A DNA stretch of 64,000 bases from Aggregatilinea lenta (lineage in GTDB: Bacteria > Chloroflexota > Anaerolineae > Aggregatilineales > Aggregatilineaceae). Location of the stretch: NCBI RefSeq assembly GCF_003569045.1, contig NZ_BFCB01000003.1:2480001-2544000 (forward strand). The letters run 5' to 3'. A model generated the notes under the pieces. The model worked only from the letters and a program-made list of their open reading frames with translations, was not told the DNA's origin and searched no databases. Positions 35,303 through 45,946 of the stretch are shown one piece after another. A program made the position numbers and the translations under genes. Each line of letters starts with the position of its first letter. Positions within the stretch are counted from its first letter, which is position 1.

Positions 35303-38050
35303 GTGAGCAAGCTGGTTATTGTTGAATCACCAACCAAAGCGCGGACGATCCGCGAATTTTTGCCCAAGGACTATCAGGTCGAGGCGAGCATGGGCCACAT
35401 CCGTGACCTGCCCGCTTCCGCTGCCGAGATCCCGCCCAAGCTGAAGGGCGAGGAGTGGGCGCGCCTGGGCGTGAACGTCGGTCAGGGATTCGAGCCGCTG
35501 TACGTCATTTCAAGGGACAAGAAGAAAGTCGTGCGGGATCTGACCGCCGCGCTCAAGTCGGCGGACGAGCTGATCCTGGCAACGGACGAGGACCGCGAAG
35601 GGGAGAGCATCGCGTGGCACCTTATGCAGGTGCTCAAGCCGCGCATCCCGATCAAGCGCATGGTCTTCCACGAGATCACGCGCGAGGCGATCCAGGACGC
35701 GCTCAAGAAGTGCCGTACCATCGACAGCGATTTGGTCGAGGCCCAGGAAACGCGGCGTATTCTCGACCGGCTGGTGGGCTATACGGTCTCGCCGCTGCTG
35801 TGGAAGAAGGTCGCACCGGGCCTGTCCGCCGGACGCGTTCAGTCGGCGGCGGTGCGCCTGCTGGTCCAGCGTGAGCAAGACCGGCGCGGCTTCCACTCTG
35901 GTTCGTACTGGGATCTCAAAGCTACGATCGAGGCGCACGCGGAACGGTTCACTGCGCAGTTGGTGACGCTCGGCGGCGTGCGGCTGGCGACCGGCGCGGA
36001 TTTCGACGAGTCGACGGGCAGGATCCCGAAGGGCAAAAAAGTAGTCCTGCTCGAGCAGCAGCAAGCCGCCGATCTGCGGGATCGGCTGCTGAAGGGCGCG
36101 TGGTCGGTCAAAGAGGTCAACGAGCGCGAGCAGGAGCGCACGCCCGCGCCGCCCTTCACGACCTCGACGCTGCAAATGGAAGCCAACCGCAAGCTGGGCA
36201 TGTCGGCCCGTGAGACAATGCAGGTGGCGCAGCGCCTCTACGAGCAAGGCTACATCACCTATATGCGTACCGACTCGGTGCACCTGTCCAAGCAGGCGCT
36301 GGGCACCATCCGGCAGTGCGTGATGAACAAGTACGGCCAGGACTACCTCAGCCCGACGCCGCGCCAGTTCCGTACCAAGTCGAAGGGCGCGCAGGAAGCC
36401 CACGAGGCGATCCGCCCCGCCGGGCAGCGCATGCCGACTGCCGAAGAACTGCACCTTTCTGGGCAGGAATTTCGCCTGTACGATCTGATCTGGAAGCGCG
36501 CCATCGCCACGCAGATGGCGAACGCCAAACTGAAGCTGAGCACGGTTACCCTCGCGGTCGAAGACGCAGAGTTCCGCGCGTCGGGCAAGCGCGTCGTGTT
36601 TCCCGGTTTCTTCCGGGCCTACGTCGAGGGCGCGGACGATCCGAGTGCGGCGCTCGACGATCAGGAAACGATCCTGCCGCCGCTCAAACAGGGCGAGCCG
36701 GTGGACTGCCGCGCGCTGGACCCGATGCAGCACGACACCAAGCCGCCCGCGCGTTATACAGACGCGACGCTGGTCAAGGAGTTGGAGAGCAACGGGATTG
36801 GCCGTCCTAGCACCTACGCGACCATCATCAGCACGATCCAGGATCGCGGCTACGTCGTCAAGCAGGGCAACCAGCTCATCCCGACCTTTACTGCGTTTGC
36901 CGTGAATCACCTGATGGAAGAGCACTTCCCGGAACTGGTCGATACACAGTTTACGGCGCGCGTCGAGCAGGTTCTGGACGACATCGCCAGCGGCGGCACC
37001 GAGGGTGTGCCGTACCTGGAGTCGTTCTACCTGGGCGAGCGCGGCCTGGACCAGCAGGTGAAGGCGAAGGAAATCGAAATCGACCCGCGCGAGATTCACG
37101 CGCTGGAGGTCCAGCCGCTGAGCGTACGCGTGCGGATTGGCCCTTACGGGCCGTATCTCGAATACGAAAACAACGGCGACCTGGTGCGGGTGTCGCTGCC
37201 GGAGGCGATGCCGCCCGGCGATCTGGTGGACGAGGAGATCCGGCACCTGCTGCGCCAGAAGGAAGAAGGCCCGCAGCCGCTCGGACATCACCCGGAATCG
37301 GGCGAGCCGGTGTTCGCGCTGATCGGCCCCTACGGCCCGTACGTGCAGTTGGGCGAAAACGGCGAGAGCGGCACGAACGGCAAGGGTGCCAAGCCGCGCC
37401 GCGTGTCGCTGCCAAAGAACCTCAAGCCGGAAACGATCGCGCTCGATCAGGCGATCGCGCTGCTTGAACTACCGCGCAACCTGGGTCCGCACCCGGACGA
37501 CGGCAAGGCCGTCGAGGCGGGTATCGGGCGCTTTGGCCCGTTCGTGAGGCACGACGGCGAGTATCGCTCGCTGACGAAGACGGACGACGTGCTGAAGGTC
37601 GGGCTGCCGCGCGCACTCGACCTGCTGGCGCAGGAGAAAGGCCGCCGCAAGGTGGAGATGCTGCGCGAGCTGGGCGAACACCCCGAAGGCGGCGTCATCG
37701 GGCTGTTCGAGGGGCGCTACGGCCCCTACGTCAAGCACGGCAAGGTAAACGCATCGCTGCCAAAGGCGATGAGCGCGCAGGACATCACGCTGGAGCAGGC
37801 GCTGGCGCTGCTGAGCGAGAAGCAAGCCAAGAAGCCCGCCGCCAACAAGGGCGCGAAGTCCACCAGGAAATCGACGTCGAAGTCGACCCCAAAGACGGCG
37901 CCCAAGACCACAAGCAAGAGCAAGAGTAGTACCAGCGCCGCGTCGAAGACGGGGACCAAAGCTGCGCCGAAATCGACCGCCAAGAAGAAAACGGCGTCTA
38001 CGTCCAAGACATCCAAGACGCCGAACAAGAAGCAGGTTCCGCAGGAATAG
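35303..38050 (+). CDS. topA: DNA topoisomerase I (type IA)
   Basis: A 915-residue enzyme that relaxes negative supercoils. The Toprim domain begins [12 protein letters not shown] and has the acidic [12 protein letters not shown] motif. The active-site Tyr lies in [13 protein letters not shown] (about 316), and [12 protein letters not shown] follows at about 498. In place of the zinc fingers of E. coli TopA, the C-terminus carries four Topo-C repeats with GPYGPY/RFGPF/RYGPY cores (about 608, 675, 735, 802), then a disordered tail of about 75 residues rich in Lys, Ser and Thr. The start is GTG at 35303. The Lys-rich tail resembles those of actinobacterial TopA that raise processivity. Confidence 0.97.
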   Translation: MSKLVIVESPTKARTIREFLPKDYQVEASMGHIRDLPASAAEIPPKLKGEEWARLGVNVGQGFEPLYVISRDKKKVVRDLTAALKSADELILATDEDREGESIAWHLMQVLKPRIPIKRMVFHEITREAIQDALKKCRTIDSDLVEAQETRRILDRLVGYTVSPLLWKKVAPGLSAGRVQSAAVRLLVQREQDRRGFHSGSYWDLKATIEAHAERFTAQLVTLGGVRLATGADFDESTGRIPKGKKVVLLEQQQAADLRDRLLKGAWSVKEVNEREQERTPAPPFTTSTLQMEANRKLGMSARETMQVAQRLYEQGYITYMRTDSVHLSKQALGTIRQCVMNKYGQDYLSPTPRQFRTKSKGAQEAHEAIRPAGQRMPTAEELHLSGQEFRLYDLIWKRAIATQMANAKLKLSTVTLAVEDAEFRASGKRVVFPGFFRAYVEGADDPSAALDDQETILPPLKQGEPVDCRALDPMQHDTKPPARYTDATLVKELESNGIGRPSTYATIISTIQDRGYVVKQGNQLIPTFTAFAVNHLMEEHFPELVDTQFTARVEQVLDDIASGGTEGVPYLESFYLGERGLDQQVKAKEIEIDPREIHALEVQPLSVRVRIGPYGPYLEYENNGDLVRVSLPEAMPPGDLVDEEIRHLLRQKEEGPQPLGHHPESGEPVFALIGPYGPYVQLGENGESGTNGKGAKPRRVSLPKNLKPETIALDQAIALLELPRNLGPHPDDGKAVEAGIGRFGPFVRHDGEYRSLTKTDDVLKVGLPRALDLLAQEKGRRKVEMLRELGEHPEGGVIGLFEGRYGPYVKHGKVNASLPKAMSAQDITLEQALALLSEKQAKKPAANKGAKSTRKSTSKSTPKTAPKTTSKSKSSTSAASKTGTKAAPKSTAKKKTASTSKTSKTPNKKQVPQE

Positions 38051-38073
38051 GCCTGCATATCTCCGTAGAAACG

Positions 38074-38110
38074 AACCGGGCGCTACGACTGTCGCAGCGC
38101 CCGGTTTTTG
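38074..38110. terminator. Terminator after topA
   Basis: A perfect 11-bp stem (38074-38084 with 38096-38106) with an 11-nt loop and T tract, between the topA end and the convergent ABC operon. Confidence 0.85.
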
Positions 38111-38131
38111 TTTGGGTTGAAGCTCCGCGCT

Positions 38132-39256
38132 CTAGCCTTTGACCGACCCGGCCAGCAGCCCGCGAATGAAGTAGCGGCCCAGGAAGATGAACACCAGCAG
38201 GGTAGGCAGCGCGGCCATAACCGCGCCCGCCATCGGCAGGTTCCACTTGACGGCCTCGCCACCCGCCAGCTGCGCCAGCGCAACCGTGATCGGCTCCGCT
38301 TTGGTGCCGCTGGTCAGCGTGACGGCGAACAGGAACTCGTTCCAGATCTGCGTGAACTGCCAGATGATCACCACCACGAAACCCGGCAAAGACAGCGGGA
38401 AAACGATCCAGCGGTACACGCCAAAGAAGCCCGCGCCGTCGATCTTGCCCGCCTCGATCATGTCGGTCGGCACCTCTACGTAGTAATTGCGGAAGATCAG
38501 CGTTGTGATCGGCAGGCCGTAGACGACGTGCGTGATGATCAGCGCCGCGATGGTGCCGCCGAGGTTAACGTCGCTCATGAACTGGAAGACCGGGATCAGC
38601 ACGCTCTGGTAGGGGATGAACATGCCGAACAACATCAGTGGAAAGATGATGTTCGCGCCGGGGAAGCGCCACTTGGCCAGTACATAACCGTTGATTGACC
38701 CCATCAGCGCCGACAAGATCGTGGCCGTGATGGTCAGGATCGCGCTGTTACGCAGCTTCGGCCCCAGCAGATCCCACGCCTGCTGATAGCTGTTCCAGTT
38801 CACGTGTGTGGGCAGGTTCCACACGCTATTGAGCTGCCCGGCTTCATCGGGCGTTTTCAGGCTGGTGGTGATGACCGTGTACATGGGCATCATGTAGATC
38901 AGCGCCAGCACGATCAGCAGTGCGTAAAGCAGCACGCGCGAGCCGAGTTTGAGGTTAATGCCCAGGCCGCCGATCCAGTCCGCCGGGGTGGAGCGCGGGG
39001 CCGCGTGGGCGACTGTTGCCTCCGGACCCGCCAGCGCGCCTACAGCGGCCAGCTGCGGCTGGTTCGCGTAACGCGAGTACAGGTAACCCCACAGCGGCAG
39101 CAGGAACACGAGGTTACCCACCGCGCCGATCAGACCACCCAGCAGCGCTGCCCGCTGCTGCTCTGCCTCGCGGTCGAAGTACCGGTACAGCAGGTACGAT
39201 CCCAGGCTGCCGATCAGCAATCCAAACACGATCCAGGAGACAACATAGGTAATCAT
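38132..39256 (-). CDS. Sugar ABC transporter permease (MalG-like) with extra N-terminal helices
   Basis: A 374-residue permease. The standard MalG-type core (about 105-374) has six helices and the EAA loop [17 protein letters not shown] facing the ATPase. About 100 residues come before it, with two added helices (about 4-25 and 40-62) and an Ala/Pro-rich linker. It is the last gene of a three-gene unit: binding protein, MalF-like permease, MalG-like permease. No ATPase gene is included, so a shared MsmK/UgpC-type ATPase elsewhere is expected. The best guess for substrate is glucose or another simple sugar. Confidence 0.9.
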   Translation of the reverse strand: MITYVVSWIVFGLLIGSLGSYLLYRYFDREAEQQRAALLGGLIGAVGNLVFLLPLWGYLYSRYANQPQLAAVGALAGPEATVAHAAPRSTPADWIGGLGINLKLGSRVLLYALLIVLALIYMMPMYTVITTSLKTPDEAGQLNSVWNLPTHVNWNSYQQAWDLLGPKLRNSAILTITATILSALMGSINGYVLAKWRFPGANIIFPLMLFGMFIPYQSVLIPVFQFMSDVNLGGTIAALIITHVVYGLPITTLIFRNYYVEVPTDMIEAGKIDGAGFFGVYRWIVFPLSLPGFVVVIIWQFTQIWNEFLFAVTLTSGTKAEPITVALAQLAGGEAVKWNLPMAGAVMAALPTLLVFIFLGRYFIRGLLAGSVKG

Positions 39257-39266
39257 GGGGTATCTC

Positions 39267-40637
39267 CTAGACCTCGTGCTCGCCGCGCAGTTGCGTTGCC
39301 AGATAGGGGATGATGATGATCGCGACCATCATCAGTAGCACGACCGCGATCGCGCTGCCCTTGGCAAACTCGTTGCTGCGGAACATCGAATAAACCTGCA
39401 CGCCGGGCACGGTCGTGGGCAGGAAGTCCGGCCCAACCATCGCGAAGATCAGGTCGAAGATCTTCAGCGAGATGTGGCCGAGCACGATCGCGGCGCTGAG
39501 CGTGATCGGGCGCAGCAGCGGCAGAATGATCTTGGTGTAAACCTGGACCTCGTTGCAGCCATCGACGCGGGCTGCTTCGCGCAGCTCGTCGGAGACGCCG
39601 CGAATCCCGGCAAGATACATTGCCATCGTGTAACCCGAAAGCTGCCACACGGCGGCGATGATCAGGGCGATCAGCGCCATGTTGAAGCCATAGGGTGATT
39701 CGGCTTCGGGGATATCCAACTTTGGCAGACTGTCTGGCCCGCCGGTGAAATACCATAGAACCAGCAGCATAGTCGGAACGCCCAGCCAGATCGCCGTGCG
39801 GCTGCTGTGCCATAGCGCCTGTATTGTGCCTAGACAGAACAGGATCACGATGACTGCCGCGATTACGTCGAGCATGGTCGACCACTGGAACAGCCCGTGC
39901 ATCAATTCATCTTTGCGAGCGGGGTCCCACGTGGCAAAGTCGGCGGCAACCCAGGCGAAGATGAGGACCATAGGTACGCCGAAAAAGATCGCCTTCAGGT
40001 AATTGCGCCGCGAAACTTGCATGGCGAAGTAGGCCAACAGCCCCAGCATGATGATCGCCGTGATCGGCCAAGGCACTTCGTGCCAGTTGAAGGTGAATGC
40101 GCTCCGGTTATTCAGCCACTTGAAGGTGAGAGGATCCGCGCCAACGACGGTGGGCAAAGCGTTGATACCGCCGCCGGGATTGAACAGCCAGCGCCAGATC
40201 GTGCCCGTTACGGCGAAGGAGAGCGCCATCGGGAAGAGGAAGATGGTACGGAAAATGCCTTCGCTCTTGATGTTCTGGTCAAGCAGGACGGCCAACAGGA
40301 ATCCCAGCGTCAAACAGCCCACCAGGAAAAACGCCGTGAAGAAAAATGTATTGACGATGCCCAACCGGAATTTTGGCTCGATGGAGCCAAAGGCGGTAAA
40401 CAAATCTTTATAGTTCTGAATGCCAATATACGCTTTGGTGGGATTGAGTTCGACGCCGCGCCAGCTTGTCAGCGACCAGTACACCGTCTCGCCGATGAAA
40501 CCGTACACAAAGATGCCGAGTAAGATCACTGAAGGCAGAATTGCGCCGAAGGCATACAGACGATCCCAATCCATGCGCGACAGAGAGGATCTGATACGCG
40601 CCCACCTGGAAGGTTTGTCTCGCGTAAGTGTCGCCAT
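39267..40637 (-). CDS. Sugar ABC transporter permease (MalF-like) with internal insertion
   Basis: A 456-residue permease, about 150 longer than usual for this family. The first helices (about 30-150) and the end with the EAA loop [17 protein letters not shown] (about 368-384) match CUT1 permeases. In between (about 165-325) is an insert with at least three added hydrophobic helices and the charged stretch [13 protein letters not shown]. The insert keeps the frame and base composition, so it is part of the protein. It lies 10 bp upstream of the MalG-like gene and is translated with it. Confidence 0.9.
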   Translation of the reverse strand: MATLTRDKPSRWARIRSSLSRMDWDRLYAFGAILPSVILLGIFVYGFIGETVYWSLTSWRGVELNPTKAYIGIQNYKDLFTAFGSIEPKFRLGIVNTFFFTAFFLVGCLTLGFLLAVLLDQNIKSEGIFRTIFLFPMALSFAVTGTIWRWLFNPGGGINALPTVVGADPLTFKWLNNRSAFTFNWHEVPWPITAIIMLGLLAYFAMQVSRRNYLKAIFFGVPMVLIFAWVAADFATWDPARKDELMHGLFQWSTMLDVIAAVIVILFCLGTIQALWHSSRTAIWLGVPTMLLVLWYFTGGPDSLPKLDIPEAESPYGFNMALIALIIAAVWQLSGYTMAMYLAGIRGVSDELREAARVDGCNEVQVYTKIILPLLRPITLSAAIVLGHISLKIFDLIFAMVGPDFLPTTVPGVQVYSMFRSNEFAKGSAIAVVLLMMVAIIIIPYLATQLRGEHEV

Positions 40638-40682
40638 AAGTAGTGCTGCTCCGAGGGTTGCCTAAATAAGATCGGAGTGAAG

Positions 40683-40716
40683 AGGGCCTCTGGGACGCTA
40701 AGTTCACAGAGGCCCT
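40683..40716 (-). other. Intercistronic hairpin between binding protein and permease genes
   Basis: A perfect 10-bp inverted repeat (40683-40692 with 40707-40716), with no T tract after it on the minus strand. In such operons a hairpin after the binding-protein gene often stabilises its mRNA or reduces readthrough, giving an excess of binding protein over permease. Confidence 0.6.
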
Positions 40717-40769
40717 ATGGGTGCTCATTTCGCGCTCGTATACGAAGCGCTTGTGAGTGGTCGGTGAGG

Positions 40770-42038
40770 CTAGCCCTCGCAGATGCGCGACTGGATGCAG
40801 ACTACCTGCGATGCGTTAGCAGCTGCCTGAGAATTCCGCGCACCGAGGAACAGTTCCATAACGGTTGGGAACTCGCCCATGAAGGACTCGTTGGCGGCTG
40901 CGCCGTGCTGCAGACTGCCGACGATGGTATCCGCCTGCCAGTCGGCAGCGGCGGACTGCGAGTAGACGCTGTACAGGCTCAGGTCAGAGTCCAGTCGCGC
41001 GGCGATGGATCCCTTGAGCGGGTTGAAGATGTCCTGGCCTTCGTTGGAGCCGAGCAGTTGCAGCCAGGCGATGGCGTTGTCACGATCCGGCGCGCCGATG
41101 GGCAGGCCGAAGGAGTCGGAGAGCATGATGAAGGTCCCCGCCGTGCCGGGCGAAGCGACCCAACCGAAGCCGGTTTCCGGCTCCAGGCCGAGCGTGGTCA
41201 TCATGTAACCCGCGGCCCAGTCGCCCATGACGTTGAACGCGGCCTCGCCGTTGACGACCTTATCGGTTGCCTGCTGCCAGGACAGTGTTGCGGCATCTTC
41301 GTCGGCGTTCGAGCAGTCGAGAATCTGGCCGAACAGGTCCCACGTAGCGACCACATCGTCGTCCAGCCAGGACTTTTCACCAGTCCACAGCGCGTTCCAG
41401 CCGTCCGTGCCCAGCTGCGACACGGCCACGCTTTCCCACAGGTGGATCATGGTCCAGTTTTCACCGACCGACAACGGGGTGATGTCCTGATCTTGCAGGG
41501 TCGGGCAGATCGCCAGGAAGTCGTCCCAGGTCGCGGGAGCTTCGACGCCCCACTGTTCCAGGTTGGCAGGGACGTACCACATCACGTTGGAGCGGTGGAT
41601 GTTCACCGGAACCGACCAGATGCCCTCATCCGTGCTGATCAGGTCCAGCAGGCCCTGCGGGAAGACGTCCATCCAGCCTTCTTGCTCAAACAGGAAGGTC
41701 AGGTCTTCCATGCGGTCGGCCACGACCCACGTACCGATAAGTTCCTGGCCCGCGTGGACCTGGAACGAGTCGGGCGCGTCACCGCCGAGCATACGGGTCT
41801 TGAGGACGGCCTTCGCGTTTACACCGGAGCCGCCAGTCACCGTGGCGTTATTGACTTCGACGTTGGGGTGCAGAGTATTATATTCGGCGATCAGGGCTTC
41901 GAGAGCGGGGCCTTCGTCGCCAGCCCACCACGAGAAGATTTCCAGCTGGCCACTGAGGTCATCCTGAGCCAGTGTGGGGGCAACCACGACCAGGATTAGG
42001 GCCAGCGCGATTGCCAACGTAACAAGTCGTCGAGTCAT
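40770..42038 (-). CDS. Extracellular sugar-binding protein of an ABC transporter
   Basis: A 422-residue protein from the ATG at 42038, which has GAGGAG 8 nt upstream; a TTG at 42053 is unlikely. A signal peptide ends at APTLAQ (about 25). The mature protein starts with [18 protein letters not shown], typical of cluster B sugar-binding proteins of the glucose/mannose type such as Thermus and Pseudomonas glucose-binding proteins. There is no lipobox, so it is secreted or held otherwise. Two cysteines lie close to the C-terminus. Expression should exceed that of the permeases because of the hairpin that follows. Confidence 0.92.
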   Translation of the reverse strand: MTRRLVTLAIALALILVVVAPTLAQDDLSGQLEIFSWWAGDEGPALEALIAEYNTLHPNVEVNNATVTGGSGVNAKAVLKTRMLGGDAPDSFQVHAGQELIGTWVVADRMEDLTFLFEQEGWMDVFPQGLLDLISTDEGIWSVPVNIHRSNVMWYVPANLEQWGVEAPATWDDFLAICPTLQDQDITPLSVGENWTMIHLWESVAVSQLGTDGWNALWTGEKSWLDDDVVATWDLFGQILDCSNADEDAATLSWQQATDKVVNGEAAFNVMGDWAAGYMMTTLGLEPETGFGWVASPGTAGTFIMLSDSFGLPIGAPDRDNAIAWLQLLGSNEGQDIFNPLKGSIAARLDSDLSLYSVYSQSAAADWQADTIVGSLQHGAAANESFMGEFPTVMELFLGARNSQAAANASQVVCIQSRICEG

Positions 42039-42364
42039 CTTAAGTCTCCTCAAAAATGGTTACTAGATAGACAAGCAAACAAACTAGTGGATGGGTCGTT
42101 TACCTATGCTGGCGTGAGCACTCTCCTTTCATCATCCAGCATAATTGTATCCTAAGAGTATTATAGATCACTCTCTGATTTAGGCCAGCGAAAAACGTCC
42201 TCTCATGCCCGCGTTACCGGGAAGGCGTATAAATGAGAGGCTTATTCTTTGTTCATGCTATTGTTGCCGGGGACCCCCGTACAGGTATAATCGGCTCAGG
42301 TGAGTGGGTCGCCTTTTTGGAAACGGCACGGTGACCGCTCAGTTGTAGATATTGACCGCGATCG
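42039..42364. promoter_or_regulatory. Divergent regulatory region with promoters and inverted repeats
   Basis: This 326-bp gap holds no gene. On the minus strand a perfect TATAAT (42160-42165) serves the sugar-binding protein, and it lies within an imperfect palindrome with CCTAA (42151) and TTAGG arms, a possible repressor site. Arms 42199-42206 and 42233-42240 form a perfect 8-bp inverted repeat with a 26-nt interior. On the plus strand TTGCCG (42264-42269) and a perfect TATAAT (42286-42291), 16 bp apart, serve the cyclase genes. The expected leader there is about 65 nt. Confidence 0.6.
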
Positions 42365-44167
42365 ATGGTGGGTAACCCGCATGGTTCGGGAATAGTCGGA
42401 ATGGGCGAGTCGAACGGACGGCCTCCGGTTGAGGTCGAAATAAAGTGGCTGCTGCAGGCCACGATTGAGCTCGTCGATATGCTACGCGTCCAGCGCGATT
42501 TTCTGCGCCGGCACGGGATGGCGCTGCCGCCCGGCACGCTGAACACGTTGAACGGCGTATATACCGATCTTGAGACTTATGCGGGGCAGATCACGCGGAT
42601 CTCGGTCGAGCTGGGGCAGCTGCGTGCCCTGGCGGAGACGATTGCGCTCGTCAATTCGTCGCTGGATCTCAATCAGGTGCTTAACGAAGTGATGGACAAG
42701 GTGATCGCACTGACCGGGGCCGAGCGCGGCTACATCGTGCTGCGCGACGAGCAAACCGGCGAGATGGCCTTCCGCGCGGCGCGCAACCTGGACCGCGAGA
42801 CCATCGACGAGGGCGGATTCATCGTCAGCCGCACCGTGGTGGAAGAGGTTGCCGCGACCGGCCAGCCGATCGTCACCACCAACGCTCAATCCGATCCGCG
42901 TTTCAGCCACCAGCAGAGCGTGATGCTGCACGCGCTGCGCTCCGTGCTGTGCGTCCCGCTGACGGTCAAGGGCGAGGTGACGGGCGTCGTCTATGCCGAC
43001 AACCGCGTACGCGACGGCCTGTTCGGGGAGCAGGAATTGGCGCTGCTGGTGTCATTCGCCAACCAGGCTGCGATCGCGATCGAGAACGCGCGTCTGTACC
43101 GGCGCGTGCAGCTTACGTTGTCCGAAGTCACCGAGATCAAGGAGATGCTCGATAACGTGTTCGCGTCCATCGCCAGCGGCGTGATCACGACCGACATGTA
43201 CGATACGATCACGACCTATAACGTGGCAGCAGAGCACATCCTCGACCTGCCGCGCGACCGCGTTCTGGGCCATGCCCTTGCCGAGGCGCTCCCGGCACTG
43301 TACGCGCCTATCGCGGACGTGCTGTCGAACGTCTACGCGCAGAACGCGCAGGAGACGCTCGACATCGAGCCGGAACTGGGCACACGCGGCAAGGTGTCGC
43401 TGAACCTGAAGCTCACGCCGCTGAAGGACGAGGACGAGACGCAGGGCGTCGCGATCGTACTGGAAGACCTGACCGAGATCAGGCGCCGCGATGCCACGCT
43501 GGACATGGTACGCCGCTATTTGCCGCCGGAAGTGCTGGATAATATCCAGAGCATTGACGGGTTGGGCCTGGGCGGTGAGCGCCGTGTGATCACGGTGATG
43601 TTCGTCGAGATGCGGCCTTTTTCGTCGTTCCCGCCTCACCTCAGCCCGCAGGAGCTGATGTCATGGCTGAATCTCTACCTGACCAGCGGCGCGGAGGTCA
43701 TCCACCAGCAGTCGGGCGTGATCGACAAGTTCATGGGTAACGAGATTATGGTGCTGTTCAACACCCAGCTCAATCCGTATGAGCATCATGCCTGGGCCGC
43801 CGTGATGACCGCACTCCGCCTGGCAGAGACGTGCCTTACGCTGGCGAACCAGTTGGGCGAAGCACCGGAACCGCATTACCGCATTGGGATTCACACCGGC
43901 GTGGCAACGTTGGGCAACGTCGGCAGCGCCACCCGGCGCGACTTCACCGCCATTGGCGATACGGTGAACCTCGCCAAGCGCCTGCAAGAGAATGCGGAAC
44001 ACGGCCAGATCATCATCAGCGAAGACACCTATCGTCACAGCGCCGAGCAGTTGGTTGGTTCGGAGGCGACACTCTCTATTTCGCAGCATCCCGACGTGCA
44101 GGTCCGGGGTCGTCGCCAGGTGACGACGGTCTATGAAGTTCGCGCTTGCGCCGAGCCGGAGTGCTGA
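42365..44167 (+). CDS. GAF-PAS-class III cyclase paralogue lacking metal aspartates (C2-like)
   Basis: A 600-residue soluble protein; the start may be the ATG at 42401. A helical N-terminus (about 25-85) precedes a GAF domain (about 95-245), a PAS domain (about 260-375), a transducer helix with RRYLPPEVLDNIQ, and a class III nucleotidyl cyclase domain (about 403-590). Both catalytic metal aspartates are changed: FVEM with Glu415 in place of the first, and GNEIM with Asn459 in place of the second. The substrate Lys of DKFMG and the transition-state pair Asn535/Arg539 (VNLAKR) remain. Alone it should be inactive. It matches the C2 half of mammalian adenylyl cyclase and probably pairs with the next gene. 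Confidence 0.88.
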   Translation: MVGNPHGSGIVGMGESNGRPPVEVEIKWLLQATIELVDMLRVQRDFLRRHGMALPPGTLNTLNGVYTDLETYAGQITRISVELGQLRALAETIALVNSSLDLNQVLNEVMDKVIALTGAERGYIVLRDEQTGEMAFRAARNLDRETIDEGGFIVSRTVVEEVAATGQPIVTTNAQSDPRFSHQQSVMLHALRSVLCVPLTVKGEVTGVVYADNRVRDGLFGEQELALLVSFANQAAIAIENARLYRRVQLTLSEVTEIKEMLDNVFASIASGVITTDMYDTITTYNVAAEHILDLPRDRVLGHALAEALPALYAPIADVLSNVYAQNAQETLDIEPELGTRGKVSLNLKLTPLKDEDETQGVAIVLEDLTEIRRRDATLDMVRRYLPPEVLDNIQSIDGLGLGGERRVITVMFVEMRPFSSFPPHLSPQELMSWLNLYLTSGAEVIHQQSGVIDKFMGNEIMVLFNTQLNPYEHHAWAAVMTALRLAETCLTLANQLGEAPEPHYRIGIHTGVATLGNVGSATRRDFTAIGDTVNLAKRLQENAEHGQIIISEDTYRHSAEQLVGSEATLSISQHPDVQVRGRRQVTTVYEVRACAEPEC

Positions 44168-44183
44168 GGGACGGAATGACCCC

Positions 44184-45932
44184 ATGTTGAGCACCGCGAA
44201 CATGAATACCACGCTCTACGATCACCTGTGCCGCCTGGGCCGGGAAGTGACCGACCTGGACGGGATGCTGCGCTCGCAGTACGGACTGCTCTACCAGCGC
44301 GGGCTGGCGCTGCCGCCGGAGATCTTCGAGCGCCTCTACTACCTGCGCATCACGCTGGAAGGCGTCGCCAAACGCGTGCTCGACGACGGCGCGGAACTGG
44401 CGCAGCTGCGCGCGCTGGCGGAGACGGTCAAGCTGATCAATACCTCGCTCGACGTAGACGTGGTGCTGCGTGAAGTGATGGACACGGCCATCGCGCTAAC
44501 GGGCGCGGAGCGTGGCTACATCGTGCTGCGCGACTCCAAAACGGGCGAGCTGCGGTTCCGGGTGGCGCGCAGCATGCACCGCGAAGACATCGAAGAGGAC
44601 AATTTCAGCGTGAGCTGGACCATCGTCACCGAGGTCAACGAAACCGGGCAGCCCGTCGTCGCACGCAACGCGCTGCTCGACCCGCGCTACCGCGATCAGC
44701 AGAGCGTGGTGCTGCACGCACCGCGCTCCGTGCTGTGCGTACCGTTGTTCTTCCGGGGCAAGCAGACCGGCGTGATGTATGCCGACAACCATCACGTACC
44801 GGATCTGTTCGGCGAAAAAGAACTGGGGCTGCTAGAAGCCTTTGCGAATCAGGCTGCCGTTGGCATCGAGAACGCGCGCCTGTTCGACCGCATCCGGCGC
44901 GCGCTGAACGAGATCATCGACATGAAAGAGCTGATGGACGACGTCTTCGCGTCTATCGCCAGCGGCGTGATCACGACCGACACCAACGACCTGATCGTGA
45001 CCTACAACCATGCCGCCGAGACGATCCTGGGCATCCCCGCGCAGGACGCGCTGGGCCGGTCGCTGGTGGATGTGCTGCCCGCGCTCTCCGAGCGGTTCGA
45101 CGCGGCCCTGGCGAAGGTGAAAACGGAGGGCCGCCAGAACGTGATCGAGATCGAGCCGGTGCTGCCGGGGCGGGGCGCGGTGACGCTCAACCTCAAGCTG
45201 GCGCCGCTGACCAACGGCGACGGCGCGACTTATGGCGTGGCACTGGTGGTGGACGACCTGACCGAGATCAAGAAGCGTGATGCTACCCTCAAGGTTGTGC
45301 GCACCTACCTGCCGCCCAGCCTCGTGCGCAACATCCAAAGCATCGATCGCCTGGGGCTGAGCGGCGACGAGCGCGAGATTTCGGTGGTATTCGCGGATGT
45401 GCGCGGCTTCACCAGCTTCAGCGAGCAGCTTCCGCCGGAGGAACTGCTGGAAATTATCAACCGCTACCTGACCGTGTGCACGGACGCTATCCAGCTTCAT
45501 GACGGTATCATCGACAAATATTTGGGCGACGCCGTGGTCGGGCTGTTCAACACGCAGCTCAATCCGCAGGACGACCATGCCGAGCGGGCCGTGCGCGCGG
45601 CGCTGTCGATGGTCTACGACGTGAAAGCCCTGCACGAGATTCTTGAGCCGGACCAGCGGCTGTCGTACGGTGTTGGCATCGACACCGGGCTGGCAATGCT
45701 GGGTAACGTGGGCAGCCCCAGCCGTCGGGAGTTCACGGCGATTGGCACGGCCTTCAACTTCGCCAAGCTGCTGCAAGAAAACGCGCTGCCCGGCGAAATC
45801 ATGCTCAGCCAGAGTACGTATGACCGTATCGCGGATCTGTTCGCGCTGGAACCGGTCGAGCCGCGCAAGGTCAAGCCGCACCTTGAATTCGACGTGATGT
45901 ACCGTGTCACGGGCGTCAAACGGCACGGGTAG
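44184..45932 (+). CDS. GAF-PAS-class III cyclase paralogue with metal aspartates but no transition-state Arg (C1-like)
   Basis: A 582-residue paralogue of the preceding protein with the same order: helical start, GAF (about 80-230), PAS (about 245-360), transducer helix, cyclase domain (about 393-575). Both metal aspartates are present, FADVRGF with Asp405 and LGDAVV with Asp449. The motif after AIG is FNFAKL: Asn525 is kept but the catalytic Arg is Leu529, and the usual GDT is GTA. A homodimer should be poor or inactive, whereas a heterodimer with the first protein restores one full site. The ATG at 44184 follows the upstream stop by 16 bp. ATP or GTP preference is not clear; the position equal to the adenine-binding Asp is Thr in both. 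Confidence 0.9.
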   Translation: MLSTANMNTTLYDHLCRLGREVTDLDGMLRSQYGLLYQRGLALPPEIFERLYYLRITLEGVAKRVLDDGAELAQLRALAETVKLINTSLDVDVVLREVMDTAIALTGAERGYIVLRDSKTGELRFRVARSMHREDIEEDNFSVSWTIVTEVNETGQPVVARNALLDPRYRDQQSVVLHAPRSVLCVPLFFRGKQTGVMYADNHHVPDLFGEKELGLLEAFANQAAVGIENARLFDRIRRALNEIIDMKELMDDVFASIASGVITTDTNDLIVTYNHAAETILGIPAQDALGRSLVDVLPALSERFDAALAKVKTEGRQNVIEIEPVLPGRGAVTLNLKLAPLTNGDGATYGVALVVDDLTEIKKRDATLKVVRTYLPPSLVRNIQSIDRLGLSGDEREISVVFADVRGFTSFSEQLPPEELLEIINRYLTVCTDAIQLHDGIIDKYLGDAVVGLFNTQLNPQDDHAERAVRAALSMVYDVKALHEILEPDQRLSYGVGIDTGLAMLGNVGSPSRREFTAIGTAFNFAKLLQENALPGEIMLSQSTYDRIADLFALEPVEPRKVKPHLEFDVMYRVTGVKRHG

Positions 45933-45946
45933 AGACGGCGGCGATC

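Noticed and set aside
35510-37291. A 593-codon minus-strand open frame inside topA
   Set aside because: Antisense shadow of topA with biased composition and no recognisable domain.
39267-40637. Frameshift or gene fusion creating the long MalF-like permease
   Set aside because: The insert is in frame, hydrophobic in a helix-like pattern and has the same base composition as the rest, so a genuine family variant is more likely.
42365-44167. First cyclase as a decaying pseudogene because its metal residues are lost
   Set aside because: The frame is intact over 600 codons, the GAF and PAS parts and the Asn/Arg pair are kept, and the neighbour has the complementary loss, which fits selection for pairing better than decay.
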